Source: JBELHR01 sp049607205
Lineage (GTDB): Bacteria > Bacteroidota > Bacteroidia > Flavobacteriales > Flavobacteriaceae
Reading direction: 5' to 3'
Length of the DNA: 48,165 nt
NCBI GenBank assembly: GCA_049607205.1
Contig: JBMYWH010000017.1
Coordinates: 1-48,165 of the forward strand
Made by a program: the position numbers and the translations under genes. Under the pieces are notes generated by a model, which ran no database searches, had not been told where the DNA came from, and worked only from the letters and a program-made list of their open reading frames with translations. This document shows, in pieces, positions 41,128 through 48,165 of this stretch (position 1 is the stretch's first letter; each line of letters starts with the position of its first letter).

Positions 41128-42030
41128 ATGAAAGAACAATTTTTAGCCTATATACACAAGCTTCAAGATGAGATTTGTTCCTCAATTGAAGCCGCTGATG
41201 GAAAAGCCAAGTTTGAAGAAGATCTATGGGATCGTCCAGAAGGTGGTGGTGGAAGAACTCGTGTAATCAGCAATGGAAAAGTCTTTGAAAAAGGAGGGGT
41301 GAATATTTCTGCCGTTCATGGTGAATTGCCCGAAATGATGCGGAAAAAATTTGGAGTGGAGCAAGCAGATTTTTTTGCTTGTGGACTTTCTTTAGTGTTG
41401 CACCCGGAAAATCCTATGGTTCCTACAGTTCATGCCAATTGGCGTTATTTTGAGATGTATGACTCCGATGGTAATATTGTGGATTCTTGGTTTGGTGGAG
41501 GTCAGGACTTAACTCCTTATTATTTGAAGGATTCTGATGCTCAGCATTTTCACCAGGTTTGTAAAGCGGCTTGTGATGCTCATGATATGAGTTATTATGA
41601 GACCTATAAAAAACAATGTGATGACTACTTCTGGAATAGTCATAGAGGAGAAGCTCGTGGAGTTGGAGGTTTGTTTTTTGACTATTTAAAAAAGTCAGCC
41701 TCTAAATCTATGGAAGATCACTTTAACTTTGTGGTCGAAGTGGGGAATTCCTTTTTGGAAAGTTATATTCCTATAGTAGAGAAACGAAAGCATGCACCTT
41801 ATACTCTTGCTCAGAAAGATTGGCAAGAAATTCGAAGAGGTCGTTATGTGGAATTTAATTTGGTTCATGATAGAGGAACTATTTTTGGACTTAAGACAAA
41901 TGGTAGAATTGAGAGTATTCTGATGAGTTTGCCTCCTAAAGTACAGTGGAGATATGATTATCATCCTGAGAAGGGGTCTGAAGAAGCTCGTCTAATAGAA
42001 GTGCTACAAGAGCCGAAACAGTGGGTATGA
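41128..42030 (+). CDS. hemF: oxygen-dependent coproporphyrinogen III oxidase
   Basis: Oxidative decarboxylation of coproporphyrinogen III with O2. The 300-residue protein has 'FEEDLWDRPEGGGGRTRVI', 'GVNISAVHGELP', 'VPTVHANWRYFEMYD', 'WFGGGQDLTPYY' and 'GRYVEFNLVHDRGTIFGLKTNGR', the complete HemF signature set. Start ATG 41128 is 5 nt after the T-run of the upstream terminator, so the gene probably has its own promoter or depends on read-through. Overlaps hemN by 4 nt. Confidence 0.97.
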   Translation: MKEQFLAYIHKLQDEICSSIEAADGKAKFEEDLWDRPEGGGGRTRVISNGKVFEKGGVNISAVHGELPEMMRKKFGVEQADFFACGLSLVLHPENPMVPTVHANWRYFEMYDSDGNIVDSWFGGGQDLTPYYLKDSDAQHFHQVCKAACDAHDMSYYETYKKQCDDYFWNSHRGEARGVGGLFFDYLKKSASKSMEDHFNFVVEVGNSFLESYIPIVEKRKHAPYTLAQKDWQEIRRGRYVEFNLVHDRGTIFGLKTNGRIESILMSLPPKVQWRYDYHPEKGSEEARLIEVLQEPKQWV

Positions 42031-43391
42031 ATTCAGAATTAATCCAAAAATACAATATTCCAGGACCTAGATATACTTCTTATCCTACAGTTCCCTTCTG
42101 GGATCAGGGAGGAATCGATCTTGAGGATTGGAAAACTACGGTAAAAAGGTCCTTTTTAGAGTCAAATGATCAGGAGGGAATTAGTATATATATACATCTG
42201 CCGTTTTGTGAGAGTTTGTGTACTTTCTGTGCTTGTCACAAGAGAATTACCAAGAGGCATGAGGTAGAGAACCCTTATATAGAAGCAGTGCTCAAGGAGT
42301 GGAAGCTCTATGTAGATCTCTTCGGGAAACGCGCTAGAATTAGAGAGATTCATCTGGGAGGTGGAACTCCAACTTTTTTCTCAGCAGCAAATTTAAAACG
42401 TCTGATTGATGGCTTGTTTGAGCATGCAGATCGATTTGAACAAACTGAGTTTAGTTTCGAAGGGCATCCCAATGCAACTTCTTATGAACAGCTTCAGACC
42501 CTATTTGATTTAGGTTTTGATCGCAACAGTTTTGGAATCCAAGATTACGACCCCGTGGTCCAAAAAGCGATTCATAGAATTCAAAGTTTTGAGCAGGTTC
42601 AAAAAGTACATCAGCAGTCTAAGGAAATTGGATATAAGTCTATATCTCACGATTTGATTTTTGGCCTTCCTTTTCAAACAGAGGAAAGCATTAGAGAGAC
42701 CATTAAGAAGACGGTAGCCTTGAAACCGGATCGTATTGCTTATTATTCCTATGCTCATGTGCCGTGGATTAAGGGAGTTGGTCAAAGAGGTTTCGATGAG
42801 AATGATTTACCTCAGGATGCCGAAAAGAGACATTTATATGAACTCGGGAAGCAGTTATTCTTTGAGGCGGGTTATGAAGAAATAGGTATGGATCATTTTG
42901 CACTTCCATCCGATTCTCTTTCTAAAGCCTTGAAAAATGGTAATCTTCACCGAAATTTTATGGGTTATTCTGCAGGGAAAACAAAGTTGATGATAGGTCT
43001 TGGAGCCTCCTCAATTGCGGACTCTTGGTATAGTTTTGCACAGAATGAAAAGAAGGTGGAAGACTATGAAAATAAGGTGAATAAAGGCGAATTTCCTCTG
43101 TTCAGAGGACATTTGTTGACAAAAAAAGATTTAATAGTTCGCAAACATATCTTAAATTTGATGTGTCAATTGTATACTTCTTGGGAATCAGAAGAGATGC
43201 AATTGGATGAAATGAATGATGTATTAGGACGACTTAAAGAAATGGAACAAGACCATTTGCTCGAAATCGGAGATCATTATATAAAAGTAAACGAAGCCGG
43301 AAGAATGTTTGTGAGAAATATCTGTATGGCTTTTGATTTAAGATTAATAAAAAACAGGCCCGAAACAAGGTTGTTTTCGATGACTATTTAA
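42027..43391 (+). CDS. hemN: oxygen-independent coproporphyrinogen III dehydrogenase (radical SAM)
   Basis: Same reaction as hemF but without oxygen, using S-adenosylmethionine and a [4Fe-4S] cluster. The 454-residue protein has GPRYTSYPTVPFW at the start and the radical-SAM cluster site C-x3-C-x2-C (HLPFCESLCTFCACHK, about 58-66, with the extra Cys of true HemN), 'EIHLGGGTPTFFS' and the HemN C-terminal domain 'DHFALPSDSLSKAL'. I choose ATG 42027 (ATGA overlap with hemF) over the GTG two codons earlier. With hemF it would let the cell make heme with and without oxygen. Confidence 0.96.
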   Translation: MNSELIQKYNIPGPRYTSYPTVPFWDQGGIDLEDWKTTVKRSFLESNDQEGISIYIHLPFCESLCTFCACHKRITKRHEVENPYIEAVLKEWKLYVDLFGKRARIREIHLGGGTPTFFSAANLKRLIDGLFEHADRFEQTEFSFEGHPNATSYEQLQTLFDLGFDRNSFGIQDYDPVVQKAIHRIQSFEQVQKVHQQSKEIGYKSISHDLIFGLPFQTEESIRETIKKTVALKPDRIAYYSYAHVPWIKGVGQRGFDENDLPQDAEKRHLYELGKQLFFEAGYEEIGMDHFALPSDSLSKALKNGNLHRNFMGYSAGKTKLMIGLGASSIADSWYSFAQNEKKVEDYENKVNKGEFPLFRGHLLTKKDLIVRKHILNLMCQLYTSWESEEMQLDEMNDVLGRLKEMEQDHLLEIGDHYIKVNEAGRMFVRNICMAFDLRLIKNRPETRLFSMTI

Positions 43392-43411
43392 GGATTTGTT
43401 ATTTTTTTTAT

Positions 43412-43419
43412 TAATTTCG
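43412..43419 (+). promoter_or_regulatory. possible -7 box of the E2 gene
   Basis: TAATTTCG, seven of eight to TAnnTTTG, 21 nt before the ATG at 43441. A TTTG lies upstream at 43395-43398, but at a spacing of only 13 bp. Confidence 0.35.
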
Positions 43420-43440
43420 CAACTCAACTAAAAATATACT

Positions 43441-44748
43441 ATGGCAAAATTTGAATTAAAACTTCCAAAAATGGGTGAAAGTGTTGCTGAAGCAACAATA
43501 ACCTCATGGCTTAAAAATGTTGGAGACACAATCGATCAAGATGAAGCAATTGTTGAAATTGCAACAGATAAGGTAGATTCTGAAGTTCCGGCAGAAGTCA
43601 GTGGTGTTTTGAAAGAAATCTTGTTTGATGTGGACGCTGTTGTAGCAGTTGGAGATACTATAGCTATTATTGAAACGGATGCCGACACGACAGTGGAAGA
43701 AAAGTTAATTGTAGAGATTGAGGAAGCGCCATCTGAGGAGGTCGCTGAAGTTGTTGAGCAAATCACTACAGAAATTGCCGAATTGAGTAAATCAACGGCG
43801 AGTGGAAAATTCCTATCACCACTAGTTAGAAATATAGCAAAAGAAGAAGGTGTAAGCGAGGCTGAATTGGAAGCTTTACAAGGAAGTGGTAAAGATGGTC
43901 GTATCACCAAGAAGGATATCTTAGATTATGTTGCAGATAAAAAGCAAGGAAAGACTAAGGTGGTTCCTGAAGTTAAGGTAGAAACTCCTGTTGCGGCTTC
44001 TATCCCTAAACCAGCTGCAGTTCCAGTTTCGGTTAACGGAGGTGATGAAATCATTGAGATGGATCGCATGAGAAAACTAATTTCAGGATATATGGTCAAT
44101 TCACTTCAAACTTCGGCTCATGTACAGTCGTTTATTGAGGTAGATGTGACTAATATTGTGAAATGGAGAACTAAAGTAAAGGATGCCTTTTTGAAAAAAG
44201 AAGGTCAGAAAATTACTTTTACCCCAATCTTTATGCAAGCGGTAGCTAAGGCAATCAGAGATTTCCCTATGATTAATATTTCAGTAGATGGTGATCGTAT
44301 CATTAAGAAGAAAGACATTAATATTGGGATGGCGACAGCCCTTCCAAGTGGAAATTTAATAGTTCCTGTGATTAAGAATGCGGATCAGTTGAATCTTGTA
44401 GGTATGGCTAAGGCGGTAAATGATTTAGCAAATAGAGCTCGAAACAATGCCTTGAAACCGGATGATATTAAAGGAGGGACTTATACAGTTACGAATGTAG
44501 GGTCTTTTGGTTCGGTAATGGGTACACCTATTATCAATCAGCCTGAGGTTGGAATTTTAGCTTTAGGAGCGATACGAAAGGTTCCTGCAGTGATCGAAAC
44601 GCCTGAGGGAGATTTCATAGGAATCAGACAAAAAATGTTCTTATCTCATTCTTATGACCACCGTGTGGTTGATGGAATGTTAGGTGGACTGTTTGTAAAA
44701 GCTGTAGCAGATTATCTAGAAGCTTGGGATGTAAATATGGAATTGTAA
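43441..44748 (+). CDS. dihydrolipoyl acyltransferase (E2) of a 2-oxoacid dehydrogenase
   Basis: Core subunit of a 2-oxoacid dehydrogenase complex. The 435-residue protein has one lipoyl domain (1-80, lysine 44 in EIATDKVDSE), a peripheral-subunit-binding domain (about 122-160: SPLVRNIAKEEGVSEAEL...RITKKDILDY) and the catalytic domain, with His407 and Asp411 in HSYDHRVVDGMLGG. The substrate class (branched-chain, pyruvate or 2-oxoglutarate) cannot be read; the SPLVRNIAKEEGVS form is common to Bacteroidota branched-chain-type E2. E1 and E3 are not in the window. Confidence 0.93.
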   Translation: MAKFELKLPKMGESVAEATITSWLKNVGDTIDQDEAIVEIATDKVDSEVPAEVSGVLKEILFDVDAVVAVGDTIAIIETDADTTVEEKLIVEIEEAPSEEVAEVVEQITTEIAELSKSTASGKFLSPLVRNIAKEEGVSEAELEALQGSGKDGRITKKDILDYVADKKQGKTKVVPEVKVETPVAASIPKPAAVPVSVNGGDEIIEMDRMRKLISGYMVNSLQTSAHVQSFIEVDVTNIVKWRTKVKDAFLKKEGQKITFTPIFMQAVAKAIRDFPMINISVDGDRIIKKKDINIGMATALPSGNLIVPVIKNADQLNLVGMAKAVNDLANRARNNALKPDDIKGGTYTVTNVGSFGSVMGTPIINQPEVGILALGAIRKVPAVIETPEGDFIGIRQKMFLSHSYDHRVVDGMLGGLFVKAVADYLEAWDVNMEL

Positions 44749-44770
44749 TTAGCAATTCAATTAGTTATAA

Positions 44771-44805
44771 AAAAAGCCGAATCAATTCAATTGATTCGGC
44801 TTTTT
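44771..44805. terminator. bidirectional terminator between E2 and phosphatase genes
   Basis: A perfect 16-bp inverted repeat (44771-44786 with 44790-44805) with a 3-nt loop, A-rich on the left and T-rich on the right. It serves the E2 gene and, read leftward, the phosphatase gene whose stop is at 44824. Confidence 0.95.
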
Positions 44806-44823
44806 CACGTTTTGAATAAATGC

Positions 44824-46464
44824 TTATTTAAGTGCTTCTTCAATGATCATACCAGTATTAGCAGTGGGTAGCGATAGTCCTAAAAAGTTTGAAATTGTAG
44901 GAGCTATATCCGTGATGCTATGATATTTTTTAGTACTCCCTTTCTGTATACCAGCTCCGTAAAAAATAACGGGTACATGGGTGTCATAATTGAATCCACT
45001 TCCATGAGTAGATCCTGTATGAGAATAGGCAATATGTGCTGGTTTAGTGACATAAATAACATCCCCAGAAATTTTTTGATTATATCCCTTCTGAACCATG
45101 TTCATGATTCCGTAGTCAAAATTCGTACGTTGCAAGGTGTGTGCGGAAACGACTTTGTACACGTCTTTAAAATTAATCAGCTCTTGAGCAAGATATTCAG
45201 AAACTTGATTTAGCTCTAGATTATTTGATTTCAATAAAGTTCTGTTTAAGAAAATCTGATTGTTAGATTTATGTTCTACCAGTCCAGTTATCCCATATTT
45301 CTCTTGGGTTAAGTTATCTATATATGAGATCATTTCTGATGAAGGAGCAAGATATCCACCTGGAGCTTTATTGTCCTTTAAGTAAGAAGGTACAGGAACT
45401 GCTGCGTGATCCGCTGTTAGAAATAAAGTATAATTACCTTTTCCAACTTGTTTGTCTAAGGCTTTTAATAATCTCGCGATATCTCTGTCTAATCTTACAT
45501 AGGAGTCTTGGATTTCTTTTGAATCTACCCCGAATTTATGTCCCACATAGTCGGTAGAGGAATAGCTGATACTTAGGAAGTCAGTAAAATCACTTTGACC
45601 TAGGTTTTCGCCCTTTAAGGCAGCAATAGCGAAATCTGTAGTAATTGAATTTCCCCAAGCAGTCTCTTTGATCATGTTATAATTATTGTTCTGAGCTGCA
45701 AGTTCTTTAAGATTATATGGGAAGGTTGGTGTATCCATACCTGTGAACACGCCTTCGTAAGGATTGTTGTCTTCAATAGATTCGGTGTATTGCTCGATTG
45801 GCAACAGGGTGGTCCAAGGCTGGTTCATATAATAATCTGCCTTACCCGAATTGTTGAAATTCTTTACCCATTGCGGAAGTTCTTCCATGTAGAATGTTGA
45901 GCTAATGAATTTTCCTTCATCATTTCCTTCAAACCAATAGGCTCCGTTTGCGGTATGTCCCGTAGGTAAAATTGCAGAACGGTCTTTTATGGCCAATCCA
46001 ATCACTTTTCCATGGAATTTTTGAGTAAATTGAAGTTGATCAGAAAAAGTTGTTGATAGTAAGCGTTTAGGCGACTTGGCACCTCCATTGGCTGCTCCAA
46101 CAGTTGTATAGGCATTGTCGTCTACACAATAAATGTATTTTTTTTCAAAGCGATCATACCAGTTATTACCTACAATTCCATGCTCTGAAGGTGTGGTACC
46201 TGTGAAGATTGAGGTATGTCCGACAGCAGTATAGGTTGGAACATAGTTGTAATGAGCATTTTCAACGTTAAATCCGTCTTTGATTAATTTTTTGAAACCG
46301 TCTTTTCCATAATGTTTTTCAAACCTAAGTAGGTAGTCATATCGCATCTGGTCTACGACGACAGAAACAACTAATTTAGGTTGAGGATTGTGTTTAATTA
46401 CGGATTGAGCAGGGGAGGACCAGCAAGCAACCAAGGCTAACAATGCTGTTATGTGTTTTTTCAT
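44824..46464 (-). CDS. pafA: PafA-like alkaline phosphatase
   Basis: A 546-residue periplasmic phosphomonoesterase of the alkaline phosphatase superfamily. After a signal peptide (1-20, SPAQ) come metal ligand Asp38 (VVVDQMRYD), the nucleophile Thr79 in PTYTAVGHTS, Asn100 in GIVGNNWYD, Lys160 and Arg162 in GLAIKDRSAI, TADHAAVPVP and HTGSTHGSGFNYDTHVP. These match the catalytic set known for Elizabethkingia PafA, a calcium-independent, broad phosphomonoesterase; Thr and Asn fall at the same residue numbers as I recall them. A longer frame begins at 46695 but lacks a signal peptide and crosses mlaE, so ATG 46464 is used. Confidence 0.88.
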   Translation of the reverse strand: MKKHITALLALVACWSSPAQSVIKHNPQPKLVVSVVVDQMRYDYLLRFEKHYGKDGFKKLIKDGFNVENAHYNYVPTYTAVGHTSIFTGTTPSEHGIVGNNWYDRFEKKYIYCVDDNAYTTVGAANGGAKSPKRLLSTTFSDQLQFTQKFHGKVIGLAIKDRSAILPTGHTANGAYWFEGNDEGKFISSTFYMEELPQWVKNFNNSGKADYYMNQPWTTLLPIEQYTESIEDNNPYEGVFTGMDTPTFPYNLKELAAQNNNYNMIKETAWGNSITTDFAIAALKGENLGQSDFTDFLSISYSSTDYVGHKFGVDSKEIQDSYVRLDRDIARLLKALDKQVGKGNYTLFLTADHAAVPVPSYLKDNKAPGGYLAPSSEMISYIDNLTQEKYGITGLVEHKSNNQIFLNRTLLKSNNLELNQVSEYLAQELINFKDVYKVVSAHTLQRTNFDYGIMNMVQKGYNQKISGDVIYVTKPAHIAYSHTGSTHGSGFNYDTHVPVIFYGAGIQKGSTKKYHSITDIAPTISNFLGLSLPTANTGMIIEEALK

Positions 46465-46485
46465 TCTATTGTTTTTATTAGGAAG

Positions 46486-46493
46486 TAAATGTA
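46486..46493 (-). promoter_or_regulatory. -7 box of the pafA-like gene
   Basis: On the minus strand TACATTTA, seven of eight to TAnnTTTG, 21 nt before the ATG at 46464. Confidence 0.4.
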
Positions 46494-46524
46494 CGAAAAA
46501 CATGAAGAGCTTGTGAAATTTTAA

Positions 46525-46532
46525 TATTTTTA
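46525..46532 (+). promoter_or_regulatory. possible -7 box of mlaE
   Basis: TATTTTTA matches TAnnTTTG in seven of eight positions and ends 5 nt before the mlaE ATG, so the message could be leaderless. No TTG at the right distance. Confidence 0.35.
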
Positions 46533-46537
46533 CAACT

Positions 46538-47278
46538 ATGAATAATATTGAACATATAGGAAAGTACTTTCTCATGCTGAAACAAGTATTTTCTCGTCCT
46601 GAACGTTGGAGGATTTTTAGAGAGAATGTATTGAGAGAAGTGGATGACTTGGGATTGAAATCCTTAGGGATCGTTGTTTTTATTTCATTTTTCATTGGTG
46701 GAGTAGTGGCGATTCAAACAGGAATGAATGTAGATAGTCCTTTTATTCCTAAGTCCCTGATAGGATTTGCGACCAAACGAAGTGTGATTTTAGAGTTTTC
46801 ACCGACCTTTATTTCTGTTATCTTAGCAGGTAAAGTAGGATCTTTTATAACTTCTAGTATAGGAACGATGAGAGTAACCGAGCAGATTGACGCCTTAGAG
46901 ATTATGGGTGTGAATTCCTTGAGCTATTTAGTCTTACCTAAAATTGTAGCCGTACTATTTTTCTATCCGTTTTTGATCCTGATTTCTATGTTTTTTGGAA
47001 TTCTTGGTGGCTTCTATGGAGGACAGGTTACAGGTTTATTTACAGGGGCACAATTTATAGAAGGAGTGCAGCTTAGTTTTAACCCTTATTTATTGCGTTA
47101 TGCCATGATTAAAACCTTGGTATTTGCTTTTTGTATTGCAACCATTCCTGCCTATCACGGTTATTATGTAAAAGGTGGAGCCTTAGAAGTAGGTAGAGCC
47201 AGTACTAAAGCTGTAGTGTGGACTATGGTCAGTATTATTGTATTGAATTTCTTTTTAACTCAAGCACTTTTAGGATAA
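46538..47278 (+). CDS. mlaE: MlaE-type ABC transporter permease
   Basis: Inner-membrane subunit of the phospholipid transporter that keeps outer-membrane asymmetry. The 246-residue protein has the MlaE pattern: an N-terminal amphipathic segment (PERWRIFRENVLREVDDLG), 'GGVVAIQTGMNV', 'ILAGKVGSFITSSIGTMRVTEQIDALEIMGVNS' (the EQIDAL signature) and the C-terminal helices 'VVWTMVSIIVLNFFLTQALLG'. Complete. The stop overlaps the mlaF start (TAATG). Confidence 0.93.
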   Translation: MNNIEHIGKYFLMLKQVFSRPERWRIFRENVLREVDDLGLKSLGIVVFISFFIGGVVAIQTGMNVDSPFIPKSLIGFATKRSVILEFSPTFISVILAGKVGSFITSSIGTMRVTEQIDALEIMGVNSLSYLVLPKIVAVLFFYPFLILISMFFGILGGFYGGQVTGLFTGAQFIEGVQLSFNPYLLRYAMIKTLVFAFCIATIPAYHGYYVKGGALEVGRASTKAVVWTMVSIIVLNFFLTQALLG

Positions 47279-48045
47279 TGATAGTTGTAAAAAATATTAC
47301 TAAGGCCTTCGATGGGCAAGAGGTTTTGAAAGGGATTTCTGCATCTTTTGAAAAGGGAAAAACTTCTTTGATTATTGGACAAAGTGGAGCGGGGAAAACC
47401 GTGTTTTTGAAAAGTTTATTAGGACTGTTTAGTCCGGATTCTGGTGAAATATTATACGATAATATTTCCACGGCCAATATGTCGATTAAAGAAAGAAGGG
47501 ATTTGAGAAAGGATATTGGTATGGTCTTTCAAGGATCGGCTTTATTTGATTCTATGACTGTTGAAGAAAATGTCATGTTTCCGTTGAAAATGTTCTCGGA
47601 TCAGACTAAGAAAGAAATGAAAAAGCAAGTTGATTTTGTGTTGGATCGTGTTAATCTAGAACAAGCTCATGAAAAATATCCATCGGAACTATCAGGAGGA
47701 ATGCAGAAGCGTGTTGCTATTGCCAGAGCCATTGTTATGAATCCTAAATATTTGTTTTGCGATGAACCTAATTCCGGTCTGGACCCAACCACGGCTATAT
47801 TGATTGATAATTTGATTCAGGAAATTACCAAGGAATTCAATATTACAACGGTCATAAATACTCATGATATGAATTCTGTGATGGAAATTGGAGAAAAAAT
47901 TATTTTTCTTAAAGAAGGGAAAAAAGCATGGGAAGGAAGTTCAAATGATATATTCAGGACTGATAATGAAGCCGTTGTTGACTTCGTCTACAGTTCGGAA
48001 TTATTTAAAAAAGTTAGAGAAGCATATTTAAACGAAACAAAATAA
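47278..48045 (+). CDS. mlaF: MlaF-type ABC transporter ATP-binding protein
   Basis: ATPase partner of MlaE. The 255-residue protein has Walker A IIGQSGAGKT near residue 36, Q-loop GMVFQGSALFDS, signature ELSGGMQKRVAIARA and Walker B FCDEPNSGLDP. The 'GSALFDSMTVEENVMFPL' stretch is typical of the MlaF/Ttg2A group. Start ATG 47278 matches the first conserved strand; the frame is open upstream but would lie inside mlaE. No mlaD gene follows; the next feature is a tRNA. Confidence 0.95.
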   Translation: MIVVKNITKAFDGQEVLKGISASFEKGKTSLIIGQSGAGKTVFLKSLLGLFSPDSGEILYDNISTANMSIKERRDLRKDIGMVFQGSALFDSMTVEENVMFPLKMFSDQTKKEMKKQVDFVLDRVNLEQAHEKYPSELSGGMQKRVAIARAIVMNPKYLFCDEPNSGLDPTTAILIDNLIQEITKEFNITTVINTHDMNSVMEIGEKIIFLKEGKKAWEGSSNDIFRTDNEAVVDFVYSSELFKKVREAYLNETK

Positions 48046-48054
48046 AAAAAACTC

Positions 48055-48084
48055 TTGTTTTATATTAAAAACCTCGTATCTTTG
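48055..48084 (+). promoter_or_regulatory. promoter of tRNA-Lys
   Basis: TTG (48055-48057), 19-bp spacer, TATCTTTG (48077-48084): an exact match to the Bacteroidota promoter. The tRNA begins 29 nt after the box. Confidence 0.88.
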
Positions 48085-48112
48085 CACCCGCAAAACGAGA
48101 TATGTTAAGCAT

Positions 48113-48165
48113 GACCGGGTAGCTCAGTTGGTAGAGCATCTCCCTTTTAAGGAGAGGGTCCTGGG
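48113..48165 (+). tRNA. tRNA-Lys (TTT), partial
   Basis: Acceptor strand GACCGGG, TA, D arm with GCTC/GAGC, and an anticodon stem of TCTCC/GGAGA around anticodon TTT. The window ends at base 53 of the tRNA, just before the T loop. Confidence 0.95.

Noticed and set aside
46465..46695. Longer N-terminus for the phosphatase (start at 46695)
   Set aside because: It would bury the signal peptide in the middle and overlap mlaE and its promoter; ATG 46464 gives a normal signal peptide.

Overview
The window is a 48 kb, low-GC, gene-dense stretch of a chromosome from a member of the Bacteroidota, most likely order Flavobacteriales. The evidence is the gene families (DUF4293, DUF1599/BT_3928-type, CNNM hemolysin, PpiD-like SurA_N isomerase, Rho with a long polar linker, PafA-type phosphatase), the near absence of Shine-Dalgarno sequences, and many copies of the Bacteroidota -7 promoter box TAnnTTTG, one (before tRNA-Lys) with a TTG box exactly 19 bp upstream. 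I see no insertion sequence, prophage, CRISPR array, toxin-antitoxin or restriction module. The content is core housekeeping with a few lineage-specific proteins.

Layout. (1) 1-7.8 kb: tRNA-Phe (cut by the window edge), then a rightward envelope cluster: coaX, an outer-membrane barrel protein, a periplasmic TPR protein, lptC, a 62-residue membrane protein, a CNNM/CorC protein and a PpiD-like foldase. (2) 8-10.4 kb: rho (leftward, long structured leader) divergent from a DUF4293 protein. (3) 10.5-13.8 kb: a NarL-type response regulator, an unknown lipoprotein and a TPR-linked histidine kinase. (4) 13.9-25 kb: a phosphoesterase divergent from truA and an ABC exporter; a leftward LOG protein / folP / lipoprotein / diadenylate cyclase set; DUF1599 and DoxX-like proteins; an MFS carrier; a cysteine-free 'zinc ribbon' coiled-coil protein with Nif3. 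(5) 25-31.7 kb: lpxK, a leftward six-gene run (Na+/solute symporter, pdxH, sixA-like, ppx/gppA, cyclophilin lipoprotein, sulfurtransferase) and recR. (6) 31.7-43.4 kb: the heme block. hemJ, hemH, an RNA methyltransferase and an AraC-type regulator run leftward; hemA, a hemC-hemD fusion, hemB, hemL, hemE, and, after a terminator, hemF and hemN run rightward. Every step from glutamyl-tRNA to protoheme is encoded here. (7) 43.4-48.2 kb: a 2-oxoacid dehydrogenase E2, a PafA-like phosphatase, mlaE-mlaF and tRNA-Lys (cut by the right edge).

Points that stand out. Two perfect terminator-like hairpins lie inside the signal-peptide codons of the downstream gene (lptC and the histidine kinase), so they could act as operon attenuators. 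Several promoters sit so close to the start codon that the mRNAs should be leaderless (nif3, lpxK, recR and probably the response regulator). The AraC-hemA intergenic region has a tandem 12-bp repeat next to the hemA promoter. HemC and HemD are fused. A strong terminator splits the heme operon before hemF. Five same-strand gene pairs overlap by exactly 14 nt. Nothing here is a clear new defence or mobile system; the best candidates for new biology are regulatory.
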